64,000 nucleotides of DNA from positions 3,906,001 through 3,970,000 of the forward strand of contig JAPFFF010000011.1 in the NCBI GenBank assembly GCA_039105265.1, read 5' to 3'. The position numbers and the translations under genes were made by a program. Position 1 is the first letter of the stretch; each line of letters starts with the position of its first letter. The notes under the pieces are model-generated. The model was not told where the DNA came from. It saw only the letters and a program-made list of their open reading frames with translations, and ran no database searches. This stretch comes from Tritrichomonas musculus. Taxonomy: Eukaryota; Parabasalia; Tritrichomonadida; Tritrichomonadidae. This document shows positions 38,335 to 49,664 of this stretch, piece after piece.

Positions 38335-41300
38335 ATGGATCCTTATATTCGAATTATTAAATACATTTTTACCAAAAATAATAGAGAAAACGAGGATAAT
38401 ACCATTGATGAATTTTTTGAAACAGGGATTTCATTTCCAAATTTTGTTGCTTTATTATACGGAGAAGAGAAACTTCCGGGATGCGTTATATCATCTAATA
38501 AATTTCAAAAAGCAAACAATAATGCAAAAGCATTAGCTTATTTAGGTCAAAAAAATCCATTTTTTAAATCATATCAGGTTGATTTTAAAAATCATAACAA
38601 TATAATATCATTGATCAATCTAATTCTGAATAAGATTTATTTCAAAACAAATAAAACCAATTTCCTTAAAAAATGTAATGATTATATTCATCCATTTGGG
38701 CAAAAAATTTCAAATTTTTCAGAATTTTCTCATGGAATTGGTTTCACAAAACTATTAAATGCTGCTTCAAATGGGTCAATTCCAGCAGATATTATTTTTG
38801 ATTCTGACGATCAATTAATTGAGAAATTAAATTATTATTTTTCATCGTTAAAAGTTCCATTTATTATTGATAAAACATCTTTGCTCATTGAAAATCAAGA
38901 TTTATTATTATATCAAGCTTTATTATTATTTGATCAAAATATATCTCCTGATAATAACAAAATACTTGCACCTGCAACAATCAATCCAATTGAATCACAA
39001 CCAAAGCCTATTAACGATATAGATAATCCTCATACAAATGAAAACGAGCAAAATACTGATGATACTGATGAAAAATCAGATAATAATACAATTGAAAATG
39101 ATACCATAAATGAAAATGCTAATAATTATACAAAAAATATCGAAGAATCTGAAGTAGATGAAAATTTAAAACTCTCAAAAAAGCAAGAAATAGAAAAGAA
39201 TAGTAATCAAAGTGTCACAATACTTTCTACAGAAACAGAAATTGATTTAAATAATGCTAATGATTCATTAATATCATCTTCAACAATATCTCTATTTGAT
39301 AGTTCTGATATACTTGATTTACCAAAAGATTCTTATATTAATATTGTTAATAACATAATGGAAGCCAATAATTTGAAAGGGATAAGATTTTTCTCAGATT
39401 TTGAACTAGGAACAATTTTGCCAAATCTTGTTCAAGTTATTTTAAAAGAGAAAATACCAGATATAATTGAAAATCCTCAAGACCATGATCAATTAATGAA
39501 CAATATGAATGCATTATATTTTATTAATCAAAAAGATAGCTCAATTAATCCCAGACATTTTATTTTATCGAAACAAGATGATATTAAAGATTTAATCAGA
39601 GTATTATTGAAAAAATTTATTTTTACTGACGATATAATTAATCAGATCAAAAAAAATTCTAACTCAATTCTTCATCAATTCAACAGAAAAATAAATAATT
39701 TAAACAAAGATTGGTCAGATGGAACAAATTTTGTTGCTCTGTTAAGTTTTCTTTCAAATGGAGCTGTAAAATATCCTCCAAATGGGATTCTTAATGTTGA
39801 AAAATTGAAAGATCTATTTGTTAAAGCAAATTGCCAATCAATAATTGAAGAAGATTCACTATTTGATAATGTTGATGAATATTCCATTCTATATCAATTG
39901 AAACTTATTTTTAATGAGATCAATAAAAGAAAAATCCCAATTCCACAAATACCAGAACAAGAAATAATTGATACTAATGAGAACAATACTCAAAAAGATA
40001 AAGATGAAGAAAATCTTCAAAAAGATGAAAAGAGAAATACTGATGAAAAGAGAAATACGGATGAAAAAAAGAAAGAATTATCACAAAATCAAGAAGAAGA
40101 AAAAATAGAGAATAAAAAGGCATACTTTTATGTTAAAAATTCAAATCCGCTTCTTCGTCTTATAAATTTAATTGGAAGTAATATTAACCTTCAGTATAAT
40201 TCTCTTGACGAAGTTATAAACGGCTTAACTTTAGATGAGCTTGTCAAGTATTTAATGAAAGTTCCAAGTATTCCTGGAATTAAAAAGCAAAAAAATTTTG
40301 AAAAAATGAATATAAACGCTATTCTTAGTTTTTTAAGAAGCCAAAATAATGTTTTTAAGTATTCATCATTCGATTTTGATGATAAAATGAAAAGAAAAGA
40401 TAATATTAATTGGTTTTTATTGACACTTCTTAAACAATACTTTTTAAAAGAAAATAAATCAGCATTAGTAGCTAAGGCATGCAAATGGATTGGCTATAAT
40501 TTTATGGTAAAAGATATTAAAACAGTTTTCATGTTTGGAAATGGGTTTTACAGAATATTTGGTAATCATAATGCGGAGAATAAAAATTATTATGATGAAG
40601 ATTTATTATTAAAAACTTTTAATGATGCCAACGTTCCATTTATTTTAGATGATGATTCATTAACCAACATTGACGATGATTATATTTGCTTCCAATTACA
40701 GCTGATATTTGACAATTTTACATTTGTTATTACTTCTGATGAGCCTGAAGAAAATAAAGAAAAAGTAAACATCAATGAAAATGTCCTTAAAGCTCTCATC
40801 AATAATGCCCAAAATAAGGAAAAACCAAATCCAGTCCAGATAAAAAATCGGCATAAATTAAGCTTAATGGCCGAAAAAATCAGTCAAATAATTAATGAAA
40901 ATCAAGCCCATAACAGTAATGAAGAAAATCCTATTGATAAAAAAGATGAAAACTTATTTAATTCAATAATAGATAATATAAACAATAAAGAAAAAGAAGA
41001 GAAAACAAATAAGGAAGAAATAAGCATTTCAAGTGATATTCACAAGGTTTTCCACATAAGTTCTGATATACTTCAAAATTATGAAAAAGAAATTGAAAAA
41101 GAACATCAAACAAATAAAGATGAAAATCATGATAAAGAAATTGATAAAGAGCATCAAGCTAATAAAGATAAAAATCATGATAAAGAAATTGATAAAGAGC
41201 ATCAAGCAAGTAAAGATAAAAATCATGATAAAGAAATTGAAAAAGAGCATCAAGCAAATAAAGATAAAAATCATGATAAAGAAATTGAAAAAGGAAATCA

Positions 41301-44300
41301 TGCAAATAGAAATGTTGATGATGAAACTGAAAAACAAACAAAATGTGACATAAGCAAAGAAGAAAAAAGTGAGTCAGAGAAAACAGAAGTAGAAATTACC
41401 GAAAAACCAGAAATAAAAACTCCTTCAGAATTAAATAAAAACGATGATGATAAGGATAAGAAAAAGACTTCATATCTAAAAAAATATCCCCAGATAAAAA
41501 AACATTCCTTTATTAAATTCGAAAAAAAAGATAAAAAAGAAAGTATATTATATGATAATGACCCAGATTCTCATTATTCAGCAGTTTTATACTCATATAA
41601 ACCAGAAATTCCTGATGTTGAAGAATTAAATAACAACATTAATCAAAGATTTACAGCATTATTAGATGAATTTATGGATAATTCATCACAATATTCAGAT
41701 CAAAATATGAATAATTGTGAAATTGAAAATACTTCTGATAATATGATATCTCAAATAATATTATTTGAATATATATCTGGTGAATGGAAAATGAATAAGG
41801 ATAATATTTCTAAAATGGTGAAGAAAAAATACATAAAAGATCGACTGTTTACAATTTTACTGACACCAAATTGTATTGATGAAAATGATACATCAAACGA
41901 AAGTGTATATAAATTGATTAGTGCTGTTTTCGGAGGTACAATAAATAGGACCAAAATTACAGATAAACCATTTGTTGAATTATTTTATGCAGAGAACATA
42001 AATTTCAAAAGATATAAATTTAATAAATCACCACATGATGTATTTTATGCATTTATTCAAATTTTGTACCCCAAATCTTTTAGAAATAGTCCAGAAATAA
42101 CCAAATTACAAAGTATTTTAACAACACAAGCTGATTATAATCTTAATTTATATCCAACTATTAATATCGATGATTCATTTCATATTATAAATACTGCAAT
42201 GCATAATGCAGTTTTATGCAATTATTACAATTTAAACAATATCAAATTTGGCTTTGTATTTGAGCATTCTTTTAAAGATGATACTTTATCACATAATCAT
42301 CGTTTTATAAAAGATTTTGTTTTGAATTTAAATAAGGATAATGAATTATCAAATCTGATCAAAAAGAATTATATTTATGCAATACCTAAATTTTATTGTG
42401 TTGATATTGATGACAGTCAAACATTTCACAATTTAATCAAAAATATGTTCACATCAATGAACAATAGTGTTGGAGTAACCAATTATTTTAACAATTTTGT
42501 AGAAATCATAGATGTCGTATGCAATGCTAATTATATTGAAAATCAAATTGACATGATTTCTGTAATGCATAACATTAGCGAAGTTCAGGAATGTAACGAA
42601 TCAAAATTAAAAAAAAATAATTCACAAAGAAGGAGAAATGATATAATAATTTATGAAGATGAATATAATTCACCAATGACAAGTCATTTATATATTTATA
42701 ATCTCAGTAATAAAGAATCAAATATATATGAATCATCTATTAAAAAGCAATTTGATTTATTATTTATCCAGGCAATTGAAGCAGCATCAACAAAAAAAGA
42801 TAAATTTGAATTGCCTTCATTTACTTCCGAAAAATATGATTTCAATTTTACTTCATACAAACTTTTTGAAATAAAAAACAAAAAATGGGAGTTAGCTAAT
42901 AAAGTTTTCTGGCCAGAATTTCTAAAAAAGAATAAAATAACTAGTGATTCTAATTTATATTTGATCCTTTTACCACCTTGCTGTACCAATGATGATAAAT
43001 CACCAAATAAAGATGTTTATACAATGGTCTGCAACTTGACGGGATGCAAAAAAGTGGAAATGATGGAAGAAAATAACACAAGACTTTCTTATGTTGAATT
43101 TCTATTTTGTGGGAGTACTAAAAATATTGAAGAGCAAGTTGGAATCAATTTAATTCCACGAAAGAATGAATATCTTGCCTTTATTCAAATTCGTTATCCT
43201 AAATATAAAGAATTTGATAGTATGATATCAAATATGCAAACATATTTATCAATGTTTGTCAATTATAATATAATTTTGTATCCAACAGAAAATATTAAAA
43301 GTTCATCTCATTTTATTAATACAGCGATGTTTAATTTAAATCAATCAACTTTCTTTCAAAATTCAAAAATGGATTTTGTTTTTTGCCATTCTCAAACTCA
43401 GCTTGATTCCAAACAAAAAGACTTGTTACATTATCCTTTCTTTGAAGAAGATTTTGAAACAATTTTAAATTCTGACCACACATTAAACAAAATAATTACA
43501 AGGTGCTATGATTATTTTGATATTAATATTAATTGGTTTGATATCAATGATCCTCAAACATATTCTCATTACTTTAAAAAAGTAATTCAATTCTTTCAGA
43601 GAGATTTCCAAGAAAAAACGAAAGTTATTAACATTACAACAAAGTTGTTATCAAATGTAGATAGCATTAATAATATCAAAAATAAAAGTGACATGTTTAA
43701 CTTTATAAATCATCCATATTATTCATATAATAATGAAGTTGATGAGGTACCAAAGAAAAAATTAAGCATGCCAATATTTAATTTCCTTCCAACCAAATCA
43801 AAAATTGTTTTCAAGCCAAGTATATGGAAAGAATTCCTTATAAAATACAATTTAACAGATGAAAGTTCAATTTTTTTGGTTTTAATTAGAGCTTCAAATA
43901 ATAAAAGTAGCGAAAATATTATTAAAATCTTTTCCGAATCAAGTAACATGAATGATAAATTACATTATTGTGGGATTATTGAAGAAATTTGTTCACAATT
44001 CAATATTAAATTAAAGAAACAAAAAATATCAAAAAGTCATTTAATTTTTTATTATCCAGGTTCATGCTCAAATGAAGAAATCCGTTTAGTTGAGGAATTA
44101 TTAATTGGATTACAAAGCAATATAATTATTTCTTTTGTTAATGATACAGAATATGAAAAAGAAATCGATGATTTAAATAATGTATTAAAACTAATAAAGC
44201 TTCAATCAGAGAAGAAAAACAAGATGTCAAAAATAGAAGTAAATGAAAATCTAATCGTTTTTGAAGAAAATAACAAAAATAATGGAAAAATCGTTAAATC

Positions 44301-45180
44301 AATAAATGAAAAACTTGTTTTAAAAATACAAAAATTTGATTTGAATTTATCAAATCATGATTCTTGTGCATCTTTTTTATCAAAAATAATTGATCTACTT
44401 CCAGATAAAGAAAATAATATTTCAAATACTAATGAATATTTCAACGATGCTGAAAAAAGGAGCTCATACATATTTTTCTTTTTAAAACTGTTTCAAAACA
44501 CTCAATTAGTAAAAAAAGATAATGATTTTACATATCAATTTGATGAAAGTGATAACATCGCAATAAACATTATCGGAATGCTTGAAAATATAAGCCCCAA
44601 TTATTATTCTATTGCAATAATCAATAAATATTTCTTTCAGATAAAAATCGAATTACAACATATAACAGAACTTAAAAGTATTTTCGAACATATTAAAATC
44701 AGAGTCATTGAAAAATATGTTAACATTGCTGTCCGAAAAATGAGGTTTCCGGATGATTTTAATGAAATTACTTTACCACTTATCAAAAATGTTGAAAATT
44801 ATATTAAAAACAGTGTAACTTATATTAGTAAGGGCTCGTATCAGTTGATTTTAGATTCTTTGTTAGATAAAATGAAAAACGGACTTTATAATTTCATTAA
44901 AAACAATCTTCCCAATACAATTTCTAAGGATATGATTATTTATATTTACAATATCAAAGAACCATTGATTATCAAAGAATTTATGACTTCATGTACCAAC
45001 ATTCAAAAGTTTTATAATTCTATTTTAAAAGAAAAACAAAAAGATGTCAAAATGGATGAAAAACAAATTGCACAGAATTCAATGAAATATATACTTGCAG
45101 TGAAGGAATCATTTAAAGAGATGACTGTTGAAATATCATGCAAAGAAGATCTTGAAGCACATATAAAGCAAGACTTCTAA
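38335..45180 (+). CDS. Giant protein with three tandem pairs of calponin-homology-like domains
   Basis: A 2,281-residue protein. Three similar blocks lie at ~1-200, ~330-530 and ~590-800, each a CH1-like then a CH2-like domain. Characteristic CH cues are clearest in the second parts: FLKKCNDYIHPFGQKISNFS and then FSHGIGFTKLLNAAS; KINNLNKDWSDGTNFVALLS with ILNVEKLKDLF; and FMVKDIKTVFMFGNGFYRIF. Tandem CH pairs bind F-actin (alpha-actinin, filamin, fimbrin). Blocks are separated by acidic linkers. A 16-residue charged repeat (~915-985) precedes two ~330-residue repeats of an unknown domain (~1085-1415 and ~1440-1780), with a helical end. Likely an actin cross-linker or scaffold. The CH assignment is by eye. 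ATG 38,335 follows an in-frame-free spacer. Confidence 0.65.
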   Translation: MDPYIRIIKYIFTKNNRENEDNTIDEFFETGISFPNFVALLYGEEKLPGCVISSNKFQKANNNAKALAYLGQKNPFFKSYQVDFKNHNNIISLINLILNKIYFKTNKTNFLKKCNDYIHPFGQKISNFSEFSHGIGFTKLLNAASNGSIPADIIFDSDDQLIEKLNYYFSSLKVPFIIDKTSLLIENQDLLLYQALLLFDQNISPDNNKILAPATINPIESQPKPINDIDNPHTNENEQNTDDTDEKSDNNTIENDTINENANNYTKNIEESEVDENLKLSKKQEIEKNSNQSVTILSTETEIDLNNANDSLISSSTISLFDSSDILDLPKDSYINIVNNIMEANNLKGIRFFSDFELGTILPNLVQVILKEKIPDIIENPQDHDQLMNNMNALYFINQKDSSINPRHFILSKQDDIKDLIRVLLKKFIFTDDIINQIKKNSNSILHQFNRKINNLNKDWSDGTNFVALLSFLSNGAVKYPPNGILNVEKLKDLFVKANCQSIIEEDSLFDNVDEYSILYQLKLIFNEINKRKIPIPQIPEQEIIDTNENNTQKDKDEENLQKDEKRNTDEKRNTDEKKKELSQNQEEEKIENKKAYFYVKNSNPLLRLINLIGSNINLQYNSLDEVINGLTLDELVKYLMKVPSIPGIKKQKNFEKMNINAILSFLRSQNNVFKYSSFDFDDKMKRKDNINWFLLTLLKQYFLKENKSALVAKACKWIGYNFMVKDIKTVFMFGNGFYRIFGNHNAENKNYYDEDLLLKTFNDANVPFILDDDSLTNIDDDYICFQLQLIFDNFTFVITSDEPEENKEKVNINENVLKALINNAQNKEKPNPVQIKNRHKLSLMAEKISQIINENQAHNSNEENPIDKKDENLFNSIIDNINNKEKEEKTNKEEISISSDIHKVFHISSDILQNYEKEIEKEHQTNKDENHDKEIDKEHQANKDKNHDKEIDKEHQASKDKNHDKEIEKEHQANKDKNHDKEIEKGNHANRNVDDETEKQTKCDISKEEKSESEKTEVEITEKPEIKTPSELNKNDDDKDKKKTSYLKKYPQIKKHSFIKFEKKDKKESILYDNDPDSHYSAVLYSYKPEIPDVEELNNNINQRFTALLDEFMDNSSQYSDQNMNNCEIENTSDNMISQIILFEYISGEWKMNKDNISKMVKKKYIKDRLFTILLTPNCIDENDTSNESVYKLISAVFGGTINRTKITDKPFVELFYAENINFKRYKFNKSPHDVFYAFIQILYPKSFRNSPEITKLQSILTTQADYNLNLYPTINIDDSFHIINTAMHNAVLCNYYNLNNIKFGFVFEHSFKDDTLSHNHRFIKDFVLNLNKDNELSNLIKKNYIYAIPKFYCVDIDDSQTFHNLIKNMFTSMNNSVGVTNYFNNFVEIIDVVCNANYIENQIDMISVMHNISEVQECNESKLKKNNSQRRRNDIIIYEDEYNSPMTSHLYIYNLSNKESNIYESSIKKQFDLLFIQAIEAASTKKDKFELPSFTSEKYDFNFTSYKLFEIKNKKWELANKVFWPEFLKKNKITSDSNLYLILLPPCCTNDDKSPNKDVYTMVCNLTGCKKVEMMEENNTRLSYVEFLFCGSTKNIEEQVGINLIPRKNEYLAFIQIRYPKYKEFDSMISNMQTYLSMFVNYNIILYPTENIKSSSHFINTAMFNLNQSTFFQNSKMDFVFCHSQTQLDSKQKDLLHYPFFEEDFETILNSDHTLNKIITRCYDYFDININWFDINDPQTYSHYFKKVIQFFQRDFQEKTKVINITTKLLSNVDSINNIKNKSDMFNFINHPYYSYNNEVDEVPKKKLSMPIFNFLPTKSKIVFKPSIWKEFLIKYNLTDESSIFLVLIRASNNKSSENIIKIFSESSNMNDKLHYCGIIEEICSQFNIKLKKQKISKSHLIFYYPGSCSNEEIRLVEELLIGLQSNIIISFVNDTEYEKEIDDLNNVLKLIKLQSEKKNKMSKIEVNENLIVFEENNKNNGKIVKSINEKLVLKIQKFDLNLSNHDSCASFLSKIIDLLPDKENNISNTNEYFNDAEKRSSYIFFFLKLFQNTQLVKKDNDFTYQFDESDNIAINIIGMLENISPNYYSIAIINKYFFQIKIELQHITELKSIFEHIKIRVIEKYVNIAVRKMRFPDDFNEITLPLIKNVENYIKNSVTYISKGSYQLILDSLLDKMKNGLYNFIKNNLPNTISKDMIIYIYNIKEPLIIKEFMTSCTNIQKFYNSILKEKQKDVKMDEKQIAQNSMKYILAVKESFKEMTVEISCKEDLEAHIKQDF
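41080..41310 (+). repeat. 48-bp tandem repeat, about five copies
   Basis: Units encode KEI(E/D)KEHQ(A/T)(N/S)KD(K/E)NHD, 16 residues, in a row. Copies are nearly identical in DNA, and open frames exist on both strands through the tract, a property of the repeat rather than genes. Confidence 0.9.
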
Positions 45181-45325
45181 TTTGTTATTTTATTTCAAAA
45201 TTCTTTTATATAAACATATAATATCAAAAATAATGAAATAAAGAATGGTTATATTTTTGACTCTTTTGATAAAATGAATTTTCAATTCATCATTATAGTG
45301 TCTGAAAATTATGAGCTGAATTTGG

Positions 45326-45358
<33 letters not shown>

Positions 45359-45925
45359 ATATAATTTTCAATCATTTTCTATCTCCAAATCAATTGAGAA
45401 TTTTGTGTAAGGTCAATGAAATAAACAACAAATTAATTGGTTTTTTATTTAATGCTTACTAAATTATCAAGGATTTGATCCAATATTTTCAGGCTGCTCA
45501 AAGCTATTGGAGTGATCCAAGACATATCAATAAATCAATTTAATTTTAACAGAATGAATATAATTTTTTCATTCAAAATTGAAGGTTAAATGGTGGCAAA
45601 ATGGCCATTTTTTGAACATATACTTTATAAAAACATTTTGGTCATATTTTCCTATAAATAATTAGGCCCAAAACTAATAAACACTACAGAACAATCTTAT
45701 CGTTGAGTAAAACATTAATAATATATCTTTTTATAAAGGATTCTCTCTTTATGTGTTATTCTTATTTATTTTTTTTTTTTTTCTTTTAAAATCACTTCAT
45801 ATTAATAAATCGAAAAAAAAAAAAAATCAATTGAATGTAAATTATTGTAAAGTTTTTAAAAAGATTCAATAAAATTCTATTGTATAAATTTCATTTTTTT
45901 AAATTAGTTGTAAATAGATAAATCA
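45181..45925. other. Gene-free spacer with a long A run
   Basis: Contains an A run of about 30 bases at ~45,325-45,355, T runs near 45,770 and A runs near 45,815. No gene or element ends found. Confidence 0.6.
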
Positions 45926-47804
45926 ATGAACATTCAAAAAATAATCAATAAAAATAGAAAGTTAACAAATATGCTTCTTAAATATATAGGAGACGAAAAT
46001 CAGTCAATTGATGAATATGAACAATTAAGATCATTTTTAGATCAAAATCAGATTCAACAAAACTACGAAAAACTACGTGAATTACTTCATATAATACTAA
46101 ATATCAGCAACAATCATCATCGAAATATTAATTTTTTCAACAAAATTGAACAAATTTTCAAGTTTTTAGGAAACAACATCAAACAAACCTTTTCAAATTC
46201 TGAAATTTATGATTTTTTCAGCAGCAACAATTCAATTCTTCTTTTACTTATTAAAAATTCTATTATTATAATCGATGAATCAATATCTGCCTTAATACAA
46301 GAAGAAAACTCAAAAGGAAAAAATTTTTATTTTTTCCCAGAAATCAAACCATTTATAAACCATTCAAAAAGTGATGAAATTGAAAAAGAAATGCATGAAT
46401 CATTTCCAAATATTGAAGATTTTTTTAGATTGAGAAAAAAAGGAGAAAATGAACATTACATTTGTGAACTGATTAGAAATGATTCAATTGAAGAATTCGT
46501 CAAATATGTTAATCAAACAAACTATTCAATTTCATCAACGATACAGTATTCAATTTTTGAGATGAATGCATTTTTGGTTGAAAGAAAAAAACAACATTAA
46601 TTGAATATGCAGCATTCTTTGGATCAATTCAAATATTTCAATACTTGAAATTGAATGGAATTGAATTAACGACATCATTGTGGCTCTATTCAATTCATTC
46701 AAAAAATGCAGAATTGATTCATATTCTTGAAGAAAATAACGTTAAATTACCTTCTACATATTATACCAAATGTCTAGAAGAATCTATGAAGTGTCATCAC
46801 AACGATTTCGCAAATTATTTCTTAAATAATTATTTGAATGAAGATGAAGTGAAGTCACACATTGAAAAAAAATTTGAATGCAATATTGTTGCCTATTGTT
46901 TTCATTATCATAATTTCATGTTTTTAGAAGAAGAATTTTTGAATAATAAATTCACATTCTTTTATTGCTGCAATTATGATTATATTGATTTTGTTAAATT
47001 TTATATAAACACAAAAAAAATTGACATTAATTCAAAAGCAATTCTTTTTTTACAATAATTTTATAAAATTCCAAAAATATATGTTTTATATGATGTTTTG
47101 TATATATATTTGATTGCACAGCATTGCATTTAGCAGCAAAAGAAAATAATCAAAATATCATTGATTTATTATTACAACAACCAGGAATTAAAATTAAAAA
47201 GAACGAGTTTAATAAATGTAGAAAACTAAGGAGAATAACATTACCTTCTTCAGTAACAGCTATAGAATATCAGACATTTGGATATTGCTCATCATTGAAA
47301 GAATTTGTGATACCATCCTTTGTGACAAAAATAGGAATTGCATCTTTTTTTGGATGCGAATCTTTGACAAAAATAACAATTCCAGATTCTGTCACAGAAA
47401 TTGAAAAAATAGCTTTTTCAGATTGTTCTTCACTGATTGAGATAATTATTCCTTCTTCAATCAAAGTGATTAATGATTTCACATTTCAAAACTGCTCTTC
47501 ATTGGTCAGAGTTGTTGTTCCTAATTCTGTTTCAAGAATTGGAAATTCAGCTTTTAAAGATTGCTCTTCTTTGACAGACATTGAAATTCCTTCATCAGTA
47601 AAATCCCTGGGCCAGTATGTTTTTAAAGGATGCACTTCATTGAAAGAAATCGAAATTCCTCCTTCTGTGAAAGGAATTGGCTATGATGCTTTTGTGGGAT
47701 GCATATCATTAGAAAAAATGACAATTCCATCAAATCTTGTGTCTTTTGACATTCGCATTCCTCCCAAAACAAAAGTGACAAAAACACATTGTTCAATTTG
47801 TTAA
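45926..47804 (+). pseudogene. Broken ankyrin(DUF3447-like)/BspA-type leucine-rich-repeat gene
   Basis: Three successive plus-strand frames of one former gene. The first (45,926-46,600) gives the family's helical N-terminus up to ELIRNDSIEEFVKYVNQTNY. The frame shifts by one at an A run near 46,590, after which TTLIEYAAFFGSIQIFQYLK and NGIELTTSLWLYSIH continue the ankyrin region to a stop at 47,058. After ~65 degraded bases the third frame reads FDCTALHLAAKENNQNIIDL and then at least six LRR_5 units of BspA type (CSSLKEFVIPSFVTKIGIAS), ending CSIC at 47,804. Such ankyrin-LRR proteins form big trichomonad families; LRR versions may be surface adhesins. This copy is probably dead, but the LRR end could still be expressed. 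Confidence 0.75.
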
Positions 47805-47959
47805 TAATATAAATATTCACAAAAATTTATAAAACAGCTTTTTTTTTTTATTTATAAGATTAGTCAAGCAAATTTTATTTATTTAAACCAGAATAAAATG
47901 ATAGTCATTTTTACATACAATTCAATTTTCAATATATCATTGAAAATCGATTTTAATTA
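47805..47959. other. Spacer next to the ankyrin/BspA pseudogene
   Basis: AT-rich spacer without genes. Confidence 0.4.
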
Positions 47960-48124
47960 ACTGTAAGTTGAGACGTCTTGAACCAATTCAAAATGTCTTG
48001 GACAGCCTGAAAATTTTGTATGATGCTAATGAAATTTAAAACAAAATTCTTTGAAATATTTATTTGTTTTTTTATATCATTTTTAAATATTTCAGGAGGT
48101 CCAAGACGTTTCAACTTACTGTAT
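47960..48124. mobile_element. Short hairpin MITE candidate, ~160 bp
   Basis: CTGTAAGTTGAGACGTCTTG at ~47,961 is met by an inverted copy at ~48,100-48,121 (GACGTTTCAACTTACTG read forward), about 20 of 24 bases matching. Between them is ~115 bp, with a second CTTGGACAGCCTGAAA element near 48,000 echoing the right end. It would fold into a hairpin. No clear target duplication, so the ends are approximate. Confidence 0.45.
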
Positions 48125-48279
48125 TTCAAATTTGATTTTATTATTCACAATTAAATATCTTTCTAAAATATTGGGATGTATGAAAAGATGAATCCCAGTT
48201 TAATTTTTTGAAAAACAAAGAAAAAAATCATTTTTTTTTTTTTTTCCGAAGAAACTTTTAGTTATCATCAAATGCCTTA

Positions 48280-49447
48280 GTCTAGAGATCAATTTCAATA
48301 TAGAGGTATATAATCTTCAAATGCAAATATTTTAGCAAACATTAAGTACATAATAATAGTGAATGAATAAACATCAGCATGAAAATCAAATTCATTAGAT
48401 TCAAAGCATTCTTGTCCCTGAAGATCACAAAGATTATCTATTTACAATTTTTTGCCAGGTACCATGCGACGTGCAAAAGGCATTGTGATTAATTTAGGTT
48501 CTAAATTTTTAAATTAGTATGAACGATGTTCTTTGAATGAAGGCTTGCCATTATCGTTGCAATTCCATGAATTATTTTGGAACGAATAATCGGATTCAAT
48601 TCAGAATCATTGTATCCAAATGATTTCAAATATTCTTCATTTAATGCAGAAAAACTTTGATAATAATCAGTAACAGCAATATAATCAAAAAGTCCATATT
48701 GTAATGTTTGATTACTTGCTTTTGCTTTTTCGTCATCAGATAAAAAGAAACGATATTTATTTACTTTTACCAATCCAGAAACTTGCCTTGAAATATCAAC
48801 TTGTTCCTTAAAATCAAGAATACTTAAGCTATCTTGAAAACAATTTTTTATTACACAAACATTTCCTGTTTGCTTGTTAATTGCTTTATAAATAGATGAT
48901 AATTTTGTTTGAGATATAGTTTCGATAATCTTATAATTAATGATTCACACTTATTTACAAAAGGATATTTAGAAGTCGCTTTTAATGCAGAACAACCAAG
49001 AAAAGTATCAATAGAAATTTCTTCCAAAGTAGAAGGAGTTGTTATATCAATCAATTGTGTACAGCCAAGAAAAGCTCCATTTCCTAAAGATATAACTGAA
49101 GAAGGGAATTCTACTTTAGATAACGACAAACAACCGCAAAAAGCATAATTTCCAAATGATTTCACTGAAGAAGGAATTATTATTTCTTTAAGTAAGCGAC
49201 ATTCATAAAAAGCATAATTTCCAATTGATGTTACTTGGTGCTAATATTTTATGATAATTATCATAAAAAAAAAAAGTTTTTTTTTTTTGTGAATTATTTC
49301 TTTCATAATTTCTTCTTCTTTTAATCCCAATATCAATTCAACAATATTAAAATATTCATAATGATCAAAGTAATATAAAATATAAGGCTGATCAAATTTT
49401 TCAGGGAAAAACAAATAATTGTAAGAATCGAAAGCATTTTCAATCAT
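48280..49447 (-). pseudogene. Broken BspA-LRR/protein kinase fusion gene
   Basis: On the minus strand, from right to left, a short ankyrin-region-like N-terminus (ENAFDSYNYLFFPEKFDQPY, 49,241-49,447) is followed by several BspA LRR units (NYAFYECRLLKEIIIPSSVK, FGNYAFCGCLSLSKVEFPSS), and then kinase sequence: an N-lobe (KLSSIYKAINKQTGNVCVIK) near 48,830-48,930, a catalytic-loop remnant LHSKNIVHTNLK (48,501-48,540), and a C-lobe piece ADVYSFTIIMYLMF near 48,350. HRD is replaced by HTN in the loop. Several frame changes and stops separate the pieces. It belongs to the trichomonad LRR-kinase (TKL-like) proteins and is dead. Confidence 0.7.
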
Positions 49448-49664
49448 AAGTATATATACCTAGATAATAAATGTCTATCATATTTTTTCAATATATATCT
49501 TTTCTGTTTTTAATTACCAATGATCATTATGACTTGGATAGTAGCGATTCTAGTGGCGCAGAAAAAAGCAGTGAAGGTGACAATTAATAAATAAATAAAT
49601 AAAAATAAATAATTATTTATTGAAATATAAAATAGTTATTTACAATAATAATTGAAAAATGTTT

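Noticed and set aside
41080-41310. CRISPR-like regular repeat
   Set aside because: Repeats are contiguous and in frame within a coding region, with no spacers.
41029-41337. Minus-strand Phe/Ile-rich repeated frame that looks like a membrane protein
   Set aside because: Antisense of the 48-bp charged repeat in the CH-domain gene; hydrophobicity is a by-product of the reverse complement.
45590-45625. GGCCATTTTTTGA shared with ~29,752
   Set aside because: A short, low-complexity match only; no longer repeat around it.
47059-47130. Possible intron joining the ankyrin and LRR frames (ends ...GCACAG)
   Set aside because: The sequence before the supposed acceptor lacks ACTAAC, and the bases around it already read as ankyrin coding sequence (FDCTALHLAA), so decay explains it better.
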